Notes under the pieces: model-generated | Seen by the model: the letters and a program-made list of their open reading frames with translations, nothing else | What the model was told of the DNA's origin: nothing | Database searches by the model: none | NCBI RefSeq assembly: GCF_900188165.1 | Contig: NZ_FZOS01000013.1 | Coordinates: 1-64,000 of the forward strand | Direction of reading: 5' to 3' | DNA from: Edaphosphingomonas laterariae | GTDB taxonomy: Bacteria > Pseudomonadota > Alphaproteobacteria > Sphingomonadales > Sphingomonadaceae | Length of the DNA: 64,000 nt | Shown here: piece by piece, positions 21,235-30,643 of the stretch | Numbering within the stretch: the stretch's first letter is position 1 | How the letters are laid out: every line of letters starts with the position of its first letter | Position numbers and translations under genes: made by a program

Positions 21235-21615
21235 TTATGTGCGGGCGAGCATCGGCCCCAGCGGCCGGCCGGCGAAGATATGGACATGGAGGTGCGGCAC
21301 CTCCTGATGGCTGTTGATCCCGCAATTGGCGAGCAGCCGATAGCCCGGCTCGACCAGCCCCGCTTCGCGCGCGACATGACCGACGGCCCTTACAAAACCG
21401 GCGATTTCCCTGTCTTCGGCGCGGGCCGAAAAATCGTCCCACGAAACATAGCGTCCCTTGGGGATCACCAACAGATGCGTCGGCGCCTGCGGGTTGATGT
21501 CGTGGAAGGCGAGCGCGAACTCGTCCTCATAAACGGTCTTGGCGGGGATTTCGCCGCGCAGGATGCGGGCGAAAATATTGTCGTCATCATAAGGTAGGGT
21601 GGCGTCGATCGGCAT
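21235..21615 (-). CDS. HIT family protein
   Basis: A 126-residue histidine triad nucleotide-binding protein, probably a purine nucleoside phosphoramidase (Hint type) active in the cytoplasm. The triad HLHVHIF is near residue 110 and the N-terminal IFARILRGEIPAKTVYEDE is characteristic. It is nine bases after hisE and probably the last gene of the histidine operon; the same adjacency of a HIT gene to hisE is common in alphaproteobacteria. Confidence 0.92.
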   Translation of the reverse strand: MPIDATLPYDDDNIFARILRGEIPAKTVYEDEFALAFHDINPQAPTHLLVIPKGRYVSWDDFSARAEDREIAGFVRAVGHVAREAGLVEPGYRLLANCGINSHQEVPHLHVHIFAGRPLGPMLART

Positions 21616-21624
21616 CCTTCGATC

Positions 21625-21945
21625 CTATTTTTGTGGGCGTGCCGCCTTTTCGGCGATCCCTGAAACGCCCTCTCGCCGGTCCAGCTCGGCCAGCACCTCG
21701 GCAAGCGGTACATCCATGTCGGCAAGCAGGACGGTAAGGTGGAACAGCAGGTCGGCTGCTTCCTTCACCAGTTCCTCGCGATCGTCGGCCATCGCCGCGA
21801 TCACCGCCTCCACCGCTTCCTCGCCCAGCTTCTGGGCGATCTTGGGCCGCCCGCGCGCGAACAGCTTGGCGACATAGGATGCCGAAGGATCGGCGCCCTT
21901 GCGGCTTCGGATGGTCTGTTCGAGGCGGGAGAGCGTTTCAGCCAT
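21625..21945 (-). CDS. hisE: Phosphoribosyl-ATP diphosphatase
   Basis: A 106-residue all-alpha NTP pyrophosphohydrolase of the MazG-like fold that converts PR-ATP to PR-AMP in histidine synthesis. Metal-binding acidic pairs appear in KLGEEAVEAVIAAM and EAADLLFHLTVLLAD. The start at 21945 follows AGGAGAG at three bases. It is a separate gene here, not fused to hisI. Located 13 bases after hisF. Confidence 0.94.
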   Translation of the reverse strand: MAETLSRLEQTIRSRKGADPSASYVAKLFARGRPKIAQKLGEEAVEAVIAAMADDREELVKEAADLLFHLTVLLADMDVPLAEVLAELDRREGVSGIAEKAARPQK

Positions 21946-21979
21946 GATCTCTCCTGCCGCCCGCATCCGCCGCCGTCAA

Positions 21980-22741
21980 TCAGGCGCGAACGGCGAGGCC
22001 CGCGTCGCGCAGCGCCGCGCGCGCCTCGGCGATCGAATGGTGCCCGAAATGGAAGATGGATGCCGCCAGCACCGCACTGGCATGGCCTTCAGTCACACCC
22101 GCGACCAGATGGTCGAGCGCGCCGACACCGCCGCTGGCGATCACCGGCACGCGCACGCGATCGGCAATCGCGCGGGTCAGCGCGAGGTCATAGCCGTCAC
22201 GCGTGCCATCGCGGTCCATCGACGTGATCAGCAGCTCGCCCGCGCCCAGCTCGGCCAGCCGCACGGCATGGGCGACCGCGTCGATCCCGGTCGGCTTGCG
22301 CCCGCCATGGGTGAAAATCTCCCATTTGCCCGGCGCCACCGATCGCGCGTCGACCGCGCCGACGACGCATTGCGCGCCGAACCGTTCGGCCATTTCGGCC
22401 ACCAGCTCCGGCCGCGCGACGGCGGCGGAATTGACCGCCACCTTGTCGGCGCCCGCCAGCAGCAACGCGCGCGCATCTTCCACCGCACGCACGCCGCCGC
22501 CCACGGTGAGCGGCATGAAGCACACCGCCGCCGTCCGTGCGACGACATCGAGGATCGTGCCGCGCCCTTCATGCGTCGCGGTGATATCGAGGAAACAGAG
22601 TTCATCGGCGCCGGCCGCGTCATAGATGCGGGCCTGTTCCACCGGATCGCCGGCATCGGCGAGATCGACGAAGTTCACGCCCTTGACGACCCGGCCGCCG
22701 GCCACGTCGAGGCAGGGGATGATCCGCGTGCGGACCGTCAT
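21980..22741 (-). CDS. hisF: Imidazole glycerol phosphate synthase subunit HisF
   Basis: A 253-residue TIM-barrel cyclase that combines ammonia from HisH with PRFAR to form imidazole glycerol phosphate and AICAR. The opening [19 protein letters not shown] contains the catalytic Asp11. The second catalytic Asp is in [14 protein letters not shown] near residue 130, and phosphate loops are GGGVRAVED and [10 protein letters not shown]. It overlaps hisA by three bases, so the two are translationally coupled. Confidence 0.97.
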   Translation of the reverse strand: MTVRTRIIPCLDVAGGRVVKGVNFVDLADAGDPVEQARIYDAAGADELCFLDITATHEGRGTILDVVARTAAVCFMPLTVGGGVRAVEDARALLLAGADKVAVNSAAVARPELVAEMAERFGAQCVVGAVDARSVAPGKWEIFTHGGRKPTGIDAVAHAVRLAELGAGELLITSMDRDGTRDGYDLALTRAIADRVRVPVIASGGVGALDHLVAGVTEGHASAVLAASIFHFGHHSIAEARAALRDAGLAVRA

Positions 22742-23472
22742 CGGCCCCGCGCCACGTGCAGCGCCTCGGCCAGATCGAGCCGGCCGTCGTAAAGCGCGCG
22801 GCCGGTGATCACCCCTTCGATGCCTTCGCTTGCGCTGCGGGCAAGGTCCAGAATGTCGCCCAGATCGGCAACGCCGCCGCTGGCGATCACCGGGATATTG
22901 GTGTGGCGGGCCAGGTGCACGGTCGCATCGACATTGCAGCCCTTCAGCAAACCATCGCGGCCGACATCGGTGAACAGCAGGGCGGCGACGCCGGCATCGG
23001 CGAAGCGGTTGGCCAGTTCGATCACCGGCACGTCGGACACATCGGCCCAGCCATGCGTCGCGACGAACCCGTCGCGGGCATCGACGCCGACGACGATGCG
23101 GCCCGGCAGGTCGCGCGCGGCCTCGCGCACGAAATCGGGGTCGTCGAGCGCGGCCGAACCGATCACCACGCGATCGACCCCCAGCCCCAACCAGCGATCG
23201 ACAGCCGCGCGATCGCGAATACCACCGCCCACCTGCACCTTGCCGGGAAAGGCCCGGATGATCGCTTCCACCGCATCGGCATTGATCGCGCGACCGGCAA
23301 AGGCGCCATCAAGATCGACGACATGCAGATGGTCCGCACCGGCGGCGGCGAACTTGCGCGCCTGATCGGCGGGGTCGTCGCCATAAACGGTGGCGCGGGC
23401 CATATCGCCTTCGGCCAGGCGGACGACCTGGCCGGCCTTGAGGTCGATGGCGGGAAAGACGATCAGCGACAT
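22738..23472 (-). CDS. hisA: Phosphoribosylformimino-5-aminoimidazole carboxamide ribotide isomerase
   Basis: A 244-residue TIM-barrel isomerase that makes PRFAR for His[16 protein letters not shown] holds the general-base Asp, VQVGGGIRD and [11 protein letters not shown] the two phosphate loops, and [13 protein letters not shown] the second catalytic Asp. The open frame continues far upstream inside hisH; the ATG at 23472 shares one base with the hisH stop and matches the family N-terminus. Confidence 0.97.
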   Translation of the reverse strand: MSLIVFPAIDLKAGQVVRLAEGDMARATVYGDDPADQARKFAAAGADHLHVVDLDGAFAGRAINADAVEAIIRAFPGKVQVGGGIRDRAAVDRWLGLGVDRVVIGSAALDDPDFVREAARDLPGRIVVGVDARDGFVATHGWADVSDVPVIELANRFADAGVAALLFTDVGRDGLLKGCNVDATVHLARHTNIPVIASGGVADLGDILDLARSASEGIEGVITGRALYDGRLDLAEALHVARGR

Positions 23473-24095
23473 CAGGGTTTCCAGGCAAGAAAGCGGGAGA
23501 GGAAGGCCAGCCCATAGGCCTGGCTCTTTTCCGGGTGAAACTGCACGCCGACGATCGTGTCGCGCGCCACCGCCGCCGTCACCGCGCCGCCATGGTCGGT
23601 GGTCGCGGCCAGATGCGCGGGATCCGTCACGTCGAAGGCATAGCTGTGGAGATAATAAGCCTCGCCGGCCTCGATCAGCCCGCACGTGCCCGTCGGGCGA
23701 ACATCGTTCCAGCCCATGTGCGGCACCTTGAGCGCGGGATCGGCGGGCGCCAGCGCCCGCACCGTTCCGCCGATCCAGCCCAGCCCCGGATGGCGGCCAT
23801 GTTCCTCGCCGGCATCGGCCAGCAACTGCATGCCCACGCAAATGCCCAGAAAGGGCCGGCCATTGGCCCGCACCGCCTCGTCCATCGCCGCGATCATGCC
23901 GGGAATGGAGGAAAGCGCGCCCATGCAGGCGGCAAAGGCGCCGACGCCGGGCAGGACGATCCGATCGGCCGTCCGCACCACGGCCGGATCGGCGGTCACG
24001 TCCACCGTCGCGGCACCGGCGGCCCGGAGCGCGTTTTCGACCGATTTCAGGTTGCCCGCGCCATAATCCACGAGCGCGATGCGCTCAGTTGCCAT
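23472..24095 (-). CDS. hisH: Imidazole glycerol phosphate synthase glutaminase subunit HisH
   Basis: A 207-residue class I glutamine amidotransferase delivering ammonia to HisF. The catalytic Cys is in [12 protein letters not shown] near residue 85, with His and Glu in [10 protein letters not shown] near 187; [10 protein letters not shown] opens the protein. The start at 24095 lies inside the 3' end of hisB (11-base overlap), consistent with an operon read hisB-hisH-hisA-hisF-hisE. Confidence 0.96.
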   Translation of the reverse strand: MATERIALVDYGAGNLKSVENALRAAGAATVDVTADPAVVRTADRIVLPGVGAFAACMGALSSIPGMIAAMDEAVRANGRPFLGICVGMQLLADAGEEHGRHPGLGWIGGTVRALAPADPALKVPHMGWNDVRPTGTCGLIEAGEAYYLHSYAFDVTDPAHLAATTDHGGAVTAAVARDTIVGVQFHPEKSQAYGLAFLSRFLAWKP

Positions 24096-24687
24096 GGCCC
24101 CCCAGCGTCCCCTTGGTGGACGGCACCGCATCGGCCTTGCGCGGGTCGATCTCGACCGCGATGCGCAATGCGCGGGCCAGCGCCTTATAGGCGCTTTCGA
24201 CGATATGATGGTTGTTGCGGCCGTAGAGAGTCTCGACGTGCAGCGTGATGCCGGCCGCCAGCGCGAAGCTGTGGAACCAGTGCTCGAACAGCTCCGAATC
24301 CATCTCGCCCAGCCGCGGCTGGCTCAGTTCGGATCGCCACACCAGATAGGGCCGCCCCGAAATGTCGATGGCGACGCGGGTCAGCGTCTCGTCCATCGGC
24401 GCATAGGCCGTGCCGTAGCGCGTGATGCCCTTGCGATCGCCCAGCGCCTTGGTCAGCGCCTCGCCGATCGCGATCGCGCTATCCTCCGCGGTATGGTGCT
24501 GGTCGATATGAAGGTCGCCCTTCACCTTGACCTTCAGGTCGATCAGCGAGTGGCGGGAAAGCTGCTCGACCATATGGTCGAGAAAGCCGATTCCGGTCGA
24601 CACGTCGTAGCTGCCAGTCCCGTCGAGGTTCAGTTCGACAAGGATGTCGGTCTCGCTGGTCGTCCGCTTGATGGTGGCCGTACGCAT
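24085..24687 (-). CDS. hisB: Imidazoleglycerol-phosphate dehydratase
   Basis: A 200-residue manganese enzyme removing water from IGP to give imidazole acetol phosphate. Metal-binding motifs are [28 protein letters not shown] and EHWFHSFA with [12 protein letters not shown]. It is the monofunctional form without the phosphatase domain. It is the first gene of the five-gene histidine cluster plus HIT gene. There is no good ribosome site; a TATTAG -10-like box ends only seven bases before the ATG, so a leaderless mRNA is possible. Confidence 0.96.
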   Translation of the reverse strand: MRTATIKRTTSETDILVELNLDGTGSYDVSTGIGFLDHMVEQLSRHSLIDLKVKVKGDLHIDQHHTAEDSAIAIGEALTKALGDRKGITRYGTAYAPMDETLTRVAIDISGRPYLVWRSELSQPRLGEMDSELFEHWFHSFALAAGITLHVETLYGRNNHHIVESAYKALARALRIAVEIDPRKADAVPSTKGTLGGHGN

Positions 24688-24724
24688 GCGCGCCCTAATA
24701 GCGACGTTGCCCGATCACGCAACG
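24688..24724 (-). promoter_or_regulatory. Candidate hisB promoter with overlapping inverted repeat
   Basis: On the minus strand TTGCGT and TATTAG stand 16 bases apart, with TATTAG ending seven bases before the hisB ATG. An inverted repeat (CGTTGC-N8-GCAACG, 24705-24724) covers the -35 and spacer, a position suitable for a repressor. The divergent sspB start is 43 bases beyond. Motif calls are by eye and unsupported by comparison. Confidence 0.3.
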
Positions 24725-24766
24725 CGCCTCTTGACCCTGAATGGGACAATGTTCACGAAGGTAGCT

Positions 24767-25252
24767 ATGAACGACACGCCCGCAGACAGCCTGATTCCGT
24801 ATGACGAGATCGTCCAGGAGGCCTTGCGCGCCGTTGTCGGCCGCGTGCTTGGCGAAGTTCAGGCCAATGGCGGCCTTCCCGGCCAGCACCATTTTTACAT
24901 TACTTTCAAGACAGGTGCGCCGGGCGTCGATATCCCGCAGCACCTTGTCGAACGCTTCCCGGACGAGATGACGATCGTCATCCAGCATCGTTTCTGGGAT
25001 CTCAAGGTGCGGCCCGACGGCTTCGAAGTCGGCCTCTCGTTCAACCAGGTCCCGTCGAAACTGGTGATTCCTTTCGCCGCCGTGACGGGCTTCGTCGATC
25101 CGGCCGTCAATTTCGCCCTGCAGTTCCAGGCGCAGGTCGAAGATGATGAAGAACCGCAGGAAACCGGCGCCGCCGGCAACGATGCGCCGATCGCCGAACC
25201 GATCGAGGACGGGTCGAACGTCGTCTCGGTCGATTTCACCCGCAAAAAATAA
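24767..25252 (+). CDS. sspB: SspB family ClpXP adaptor protein
   Basis: A 161-residue alphaproteobacterial SspB-alpha homologue. The N-terminal domain (IPYDEIVQEALRAVVGRVL, HHFYITFKTGAPGV, IVIQHRFWDLKV) forms the ssrA-tag-binding fold that delivers stalled-ribosome products to ClpX. The acidic linker and the basic VVSVDFTRKK tail match the ClpX-docking end. GAAGG lies five bases before the ATG at 24767; another ATG at 24749 is less well placed. It is divergent from hisB. Confidence 0.92.
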   Translation: MNDTPADSLIPYDEIVQEALRAVVGRVLGEVQANGGLPGQHHFYITFKTGAPGVDIPQHLVERFPDEMTIVIQHRFWDLKVRPDGFEVGLSFNQVPSKLVIPFAAVTGFVDPAVNFALQFQAQVEDDEEPQETGAAGNDAPIAEPIEDGSNVVSVDFTRKK

Positions 25253-25261
25253 TCGGGCCTT

Positions 25262-25288
25262 CCGCGCGGGCTGGAATATGCCGCGCGG
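25262..25288. terminator. Hairpin after sspB
   Basis: CCGCGCGG occurs twice, 11 bases apart; as the word is self-complementary the copies can pair as an eight-base stem ten bases after the sspB stop. There is no T run, so termination strength is uncertain. Confidence 0.3.
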
Positions 25289-25339
25289 CCTCGCCATCTC
25301 CTTGTCATCCGGCGCATTGCCGGGATGACGGAGACGCGC

Positions 25340-26746
<1,407 letters not shown>

Positions 26747-26838
26747 CGGGCTTTCGCGACGCGGCCACGCGCTGCCGCCCGCTTGTTGCGCGGTGAGCCG
26801 GCCGGCGTTAGCCCAAGGCACGGATTCAGGAGAGCATC

Positions 26839-27369
26839 ATGGCCTATACGCTGCAGCAACTTTCGGACTTCGAGGATATCCGGACCCTCAAGCACCGTTA
26901 TTTCCGCGCGATCGACACCGCCGACATGGCGCTGCTCACCGACATGTTCACCGACGATATCGCCGTCGAATATCGCGGTGGCGGCTATAAGGTGAAGCTC
27001 GAGGGCCGCGAGAATATGCTGGTCTTCCTGGCAAACTCCTTCAACTCGGATTGCGCGGCCATGCACCAGGGCCACCAACCGGAAATCACGCTGACCGGCG
27101 ACGATACGGCCGAAGGCATCTGGTATCTCGAGGACATCTTCGTGAACGTCGCGCATCGCACGCGCACGCACGGCACCGCCATCTATCGCGACCAGTATCG
27201 CCGGGTGGACGGCAAGTGGAAGCTTGCCCGCACCGAATATGATCGCGTGATCGAGTTCGTGGATACCTTCCCGGCCGACGTCGAGATCAAATCGAACATG
27301 CTCGCCAAGCAGGGCTTGAAACCGGCCGACCGCACCGACATCTCCAACATGATCTCCTGGGCGGCATAA
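26839..27369 (+). CDS. Nuclear transport factor 2 (SnoaL-like) family protein
   Basis: A 176-residue protein with the cone-like NTF2 fold: an opening helix (DFEDIRTLKHRYFRAIDT), MFTDDIAVEYRGG, and sheet segments ending RTHGTAIYRDQYRRVDGKWKLARTEYDRV. Relatives include SnoaL-like cyclases and limonene-epoxide hydrolase-like or hydroxysteroid isomerase-like enzymes; the segment WYLEDIFVN is common to the putative dehydratase group. No substrate can be assigned. AGGAGAG is well placed before the ATG. Confidence 0.78.
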   Translation: MAYTLQQLSDFEDIRTLKHRYFRAIDTADMALLTDMFTDDIAVEYRGGGYKVKLEGRENMLVFLANSFNSDCAAMHQGHQPEITLTGDDTAEGIWYLEDIFVNVAHRTRTHGTAIYRDQYRRVDGKWKLARTEYDRVIEFVDTFPADVEIKSNMLAKQGLKPADRTDISNMISWAA

Positions 27370-27397
27370 GGCCGCCCCGGACAGGCGGGAGAAGATG

Positions 27398-27601
27398 ATG
27401 ATCGGCAAGCTGATCGGCGCGCTCGTGGGTCGGGAACTCGATCGGCGCGATGGCAGCAGCGGCGTCAAGGGCGCGGTGCTGGGCGCTGCGGTGGCGGGCG
27501 GTCTGCGCCGGCTCGGCCCGCTCGGTATCGCGCTGGGCGGCGCCTATGTCGCCAAGAAGGCCTATGATCGTCACCGCGAACGTCAGGCCCCACGCCCGTA
27601 A
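27398..27601 (+). CDS. Small glycine-rich protein of unknown function
   Basis: A 67-residue basic protein rich in Gly and Ala. The repeated small-residue pattern (KGAVLGAAVAGGLRRLGPLGIALGG) resembles glycine-zipper membrane-associated helices, and the tail is highly basic. Two tandem ATGs occur; GGGAGA fits the second (27398) better than the first (27395). It lies 28 bases after the NTF2-like gene and may share its transcript. Function is unknown. Confidence 0.55.
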   Translation: MIGKLIGALVGRELDRRDGSSGVKGAVLGAAVAGGLRRLGPLGIALGGAYVAKKAYDRHRERQAPRP

Positions 27602-27613
27602 CACGGATCAGCC

Positions 27614-27643
27614 GCAGCGGAGGCGCCCACGCGCTTCCGCTGC
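27614..27643. terminator. Hairpin between convergent genes
   Basis: GCAGCGGA and TCCGCTGC form an eight-base stem with a 14-base loop between the small glycine-rich gene and the convergent histidine kinase gene. A CTTTAG follows at a distance, but there is no proper T run; a bidirectional weak terminator is possible. Confidence 0.35.
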
Positions 27644-27659
27644 CGTCGGGCCGCTTTAG

Positions 27660-29003
27660 CTAGACAACAATCTCGAACCGCGCGCCCGTACCGGCTTCGG
27701 CCGGGGCGAGCGTGATCGCGCCGCCATGCGCGACGACGATCCGGCGCGCGAGGCTCAGCCCAACGCCGGTTCCCGCTTTCTTGGTGGTGAAGAAGGGCAG
27801 GAACACGTCGTCGCGAAACTCCGACGCGATACCGGGACCATTATCGCTGATCGCGATCAGCGTCCGGCCGCCCGGCACGGGCTCCATCCGCAACCGCACC
27901 TCGGCAGCGTCGGCATGGCCCTCCCCCGCCTCAGCGCCATTTTTGACGAGGTTGATCGCCACCTGCGCCAACAGGTCGGGATCGCCGTCGAGCAGCAGAT
28001 CGTCGGGCTGTACCTCGATCGCGAGCCGCGCGGCCTTGCCCTGATCGGATGCCGCGAACAGCCGGCCGATCTCCTCCGCCCATGGCCGCGCGGCGAAGCG
28101 GCGCACGGTCACTTCGGGCGTGCGGATGAACTGGCGGTAGGTTTCCACGAAATGCATGATGCCGGCCGCACGCCGCGCCAGCGTCTCCACCGCCGTGCGG
28201 GCATCGGCGATCGCGGGATCGCTGCCATCGTCAATCTCCTCCATCAGCCCGGCAGCACTTGCCGCGAGCGAGGTGACGGGCGTCATCGAATTCATGATTT
28301 CATGCGTCAGCACGCGGACGAGATCGGCCTGCGCCCCGATTTCGACGGCGTTGAGTTCGCCCTGAATCGGCTGCACCGAAATCAGCCGCATGCCCTGCCC
28401 CGTGCGCGATACGCCGGCCGCCACCAGCATCGCGCGCTGCGCCGCGCCGTCGATCAGCATCGTCGTCAGCCGCCGCTGGCCGGGCTGCATCGCCTCGAGC
28501 GCGCTGACGAAGGTCGATCCGTGAATCGCGAAATCGGCCCGGCGCACGCCGGCCACCCGGCGGAACAGCTTGCGCGCGGCCTTGTTGACGAGGTCGATCC
28601 GCCCTTCATCATCGATCGTCAGCAAGGCGACCGGTGATTCGTCGACCAGCGCGGCCGCGAAGCGCCCCTCGTCGGCGATCGCCATGCGCTCCTCACGCAG
28701 CCGACGCATCGCGGCGTCGAGCGTCCGGCCGAGTTCATCGAAGCCGCTGCCGGTGCCCTCACGCGCGAAAGCCTGCGAAAGATCGCCGTGCAGCACGCTT
28801 TCCACGAACCGCGACAATTCCACATTGGTCCGCCGGATATGCGCCCACAAAAAGCCGATGGCGATGGCGACGCCGATCCCGGCGACGATCCGCGCCGCGC
28901 CCAGGGCGGGCTGGTGGAGCGTCCAGACGAAGGCGAGCGCCAGCGCGACGATCAGCGCGACGCGCCAGGCCAGCCCCCAGGCGAAAGCGCGCTCAAAGCC
29001 CAT
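27660..29003 (-). CDS. Sensor histidine kinase (NtrB/NtrY-like)
   Basis: A 447-residue membrane kinase. Two helices (about residues 12-30 and 36-54) with almost no periplasmic loop suggest sensing within the membrane or cytoplasm. A HAMP-like linker and a PAS-type segment (EGRFAAALVDESPVALLTIDDEGRIDLVN, quoted in part) follow. The phosphoacceptor is His234 in VLTHEIMNSM, and the ATPase domain has NLVKNGAEA, DNGPGI and GTGVGLSLAR. It overlaps the upstream response-regulator gene by 11 bases and should phosphorylate that protein. Confidence 0.9.
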   Translation of the reverse strand: MGFERAFAWGLAWRVALIVALALAFVWTLHQPALGAARIVAGIGVAIAIGFLWAHIRRTNVELSRFVESVLHGDLSQAFAREGTGSGFDELGRTLDAAMRRLREERMAIADEGRFAAALVDESPVALLTIDDEGRIDLVNKAARKLFRRVAGVRRADFAIHGSTFVSALEAMQPGQRRLTTMLIDGAAQRAMLVAAGVSRTGQGMRLISVQPIQGELNAVEIGAQADLVRVLTHEIMNSMTPVTSLAASAAGLMEEIDDGSDPAIADARTAVETLARRAAGIMHFVETYRQFIRTPEVTVRRFAARPWAEEIGRLFAASDQGKAARLAIEVQPDDLLLDGDPDLLAQVAINLVKNGAEAGEGHADAAEVRLRMEPVPGGRTLIAISDNGPGIASEFRDDVFLPFFTTKKAGTGVGLSLARRIVVAHGGAITLAPAEAGTGARFEIVV

Positions 29004-30396
29004 GCTTTTCCATCCGCCGATAGAGCGAGCCCCGGGTCAGCCCCAATTCGGTCGCCGCGGCCGAGATATTATAGGCATGTTTCTTCAACGCCCGTTCGAT
29101 CATCTGGCGTTCGGCCCGCTCGAGATTCAGGTCTTGCGGGGGCGGCGGCGAAGCCTCGGCCGAAAGGCGAACGCTCGCCCCGCCGGCGCGCGGCAGGGGG
29201 AAATCGGCGGCGGCAAAGGCATTACCATCGGCCAGCACCACCGCGCGTTCCGCCGCATGGCGCAGCGCGCGGACATTGCCCGGCCAGTCATAAGCGACCA
29301 GTTCGGCCAGAAGATCGGCCGGCAAGGCCCGCTCGGGCTTGCCATATTTCCGCGCATAGAAACGCAGGAAGTGATCGAGCAGCAGGGGAATATCCTCACG
29401 CCGGCGGCGCAGCGGCGGCAATTCGATCTCCACCGTGTTCAGCCGGAACAACAGGTCGGGCCTGAACACCGCCTCATCGGCCAGCCGGTCGGGCGCCAGA
29501 TTGGTGGCGGCGACGATGCGGACGTTGAAATCGACCGGCCGGTTCGCCCCCACCGGCGTCACCTTGCGCTGTTCCAGCGCGGTCAGCAGCTTGGGCTGCA
29601 GGTGCAGCGGCAGATTACCCACCTCGTCCAGAAACAGCGTACCGCCATCGGCCGCCTGCATCCGGCCGACGCGATCGCTGCGCGCGTCGGTGAAGGCGCC
29701 TTTGACATGGCCGAACAGTTCGGATTCGAACAGATTGTCGGCCACCGCGCCCAGATCGACTGACAGCATGACGCCATCGGCGCGGCGCGAGCGGCGGTGA
29801 ATCTCCCGCGCCACCAATTCCTTGCCGGTGCCATTCTCGCCCAGAATCAGCACATTGGCGTCGGTCGGCGCGGCGCGTTCGATCAGCGACAGGACATGCG
29901 ACATGGCCGGCGATTGCCCCAGCAGCGGGGTCTCGCCCCCCGCCGGCGGCGCGGCGATCGCCGCCACCTTGGCCTTTTCCACCCCGGTTTCGCGGCGCGA
30001 GGCGCGCAGCTGCGCCGCCGTTCGCACCGTCGCCAGCAACCGTTCGTTCGCCCAGGGCTTGGTCACGAAATCGGTCGCGCCCTGCTTCATCGCGTTGACC
30101 GCCACCTGCACGCCGCCATGCGCGGTGATCAGCACGATCACCGCCTGCGGATCGACCTCCAGCATCCGGCCAAGCCAGCGAAATCCTTCGGCGCCGTCGG
30201 TGGCCCCGCGCGCGAAATTCGCGTCGAGCAGGATCACATCGGGCGCGCGGGTCCGCATCAGCGCCAGCGCCTCGTCGGGCTGCGTCGTGGTCACCACCTC
30301 GCCGAACAGCTGGCGCAGCAGGAGGCGTGCGGCGAGGAGGATATCCTCATCGTCGTCGACGACCAGACACAGGTCGAAAGGCTTGTCGCTGGCCAT
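28993..30396 (-). CDS. Sigma-54-dependent response regulator (NtrC family)
   Basis: A 467-residue activator. The receiver domain has Asp pair VVDDDED near residue 13, phosphoacceptor Asp58 in VILLDAN, and Lys113. The AAA+ domain has Walker A GENGTGKE (186-193), the sigma-54 contact loop as GAFTDA (233-238, usually GAFTGA), and Walker B LFLDEVG. A Fis-type helix-turn-helix (AATELGLTRGSLYRRM) ends the protein. The start at 30396 follows GGGGAG. It is divergent from an ABC export operon whose promoter region carries sigma-54 and dyad sites; it presumably activates both directions. Confidence 0.93.
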   Translation of the reverse strand: MASDKPFDLCLVVDDDEDILLAARLLLRQLFGEVVTTTQPDEALALMRTRAPDVILLDANFARGATDGAEGFRWLGRMLEVDPQAVIVLITAHGGVQVAVNAMKQGATDFVTKPWANERLLATVRTAAQLRASRRETGVEKAKVAAIAAPPAGGETPLLGQSPAMSHVLSLIERAAPTDANVLILGENGTGKELVAREIHRRSRRADGVMLSVDLGAVADNLFESELFGHVKGAFTDARSDRVGRMQAADGGTLFLDEVGNLPLHLQPKLLTALEQRKVTPVGANRPVDFNVRIVAATNLAPDRLADEAVFRPDLLFRLNTVEIELPPLRRRREDIPLLLDHFLRFYARKYGKPERALPADLLAELVAYDWPGNVRALRHAAERAVVLADGNAFAAADFPLPRAGGASVRLSAEASPPPPQDLNLERAERQMIERALKKHAYNISAAATELGLTRGSLYRRMEKHGL

Positions 30397-30432
30397 GCTC
30401 ACTCCCCGATGCGGCCGCCCTTTCTTAAGGGC

Positions 30433-30448
30433 TGTCCGAAAACGGACA
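30433..30448. promoter_or_regulatory. Dyad 1, TGTCCG-AAAA-CGGACA
   Basis: A perfect six-base-arm inverted repeat identical in arms to two further copies at 30525 and 30548. It lies over the predicted transcription start of the leftward sigma-54 promoter, so binding here could limit expression of the regulator genes (autoregulation) or provide a third enhancer site. Confidence 0.75.
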
Positions 30449-30449
30449 A

Positions 30450-30467
30450 TCAAATTGCGTGCCAGTC
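30450..30467 (-). promoter_or_regulatory. Candidate sigma-54 promoter for the two-component genes
   Basis: Minus-strand TGGCACGCAATTTGA has the -24 element and correct spacing but GA instead of GC at -12. Twelve bases (GACTGGCACGCA) are identical to the rightward promoter at 30614. Predicted start near 30438 gives a 42-base leader containing the GGGGAG site of the regulator gene. Confidence 0.55.
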
Positions 30468-30524
30468 GGTGAGCGACGCAAATCCCGCGATTTCCGGACG
30501 TTTTGCGCACGCCCGCCCGCATAT

Positions 30525-30540
30525 TGTCCGTTCGCGGACA
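30525..30540. promoter_or_regulatory. Dyad 2, TGTCCG-TTCG-CGGACA (enhancer)
   Basis: Perfect inverted repeat with the same arms as dyads 1 and 3. Its centre is 23 bases (about two helical turns) from that of dyad 3, on the same DNA face. Together they lie about 100 bases from each of the two predicted sigma-54 start sites, as expected for a shared upstream activator site. Confidence 0.8.
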
Positions 30541-30547
30541 GTCGCAA

Positions 30548-30563
30548 TGTCCGAAACCGGACA
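30548..30563. promoter_or_regulatory. Dyad 3, TGTCCG-AAAC-CGGACA (enhancer)
   Basis: Third copy of the same perfect dyad, paired with dyad 2. The most likely ligand is the NtrC-type regulator encoded at 28993-30396, by analogy with bacterial enhancer-binding proteins that bind paired upstream dyads. Confidence 0.8.
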
Positions 30564-30616
30564 ACGCCGCTGTAACGATTGCCGGAATATCCGCGATTTT
30601 CAGGGTGTAGAGTGAC

Positions 30617-30631
30617 TGGCACGCACCTTGC
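30617..30631 (+). promoter_or_regulatory. Sigma-54 promoter of the export operon
   Basis: TGGCACG-CACC-TTGC matches the sigma-54 consensus at every strongly conserved position, with GG and GC ten bases apart. The predicted start site is at about 30643, one base before the adaptor gene ATG at 30644, so the transcript would be leaderless or the real start codon lies downstream. Confidence 0.85.
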
Positions 30632-30643
30632 GACGGCAGCGGC

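Noticed and set aside
24731-24759. Sigma-70 promoter for sspB starting at TTGACC
   Set aside because: TTGACC at 24731 lacks a -10 box at suitable spacing; the best AT-rich word is only eight bases away.
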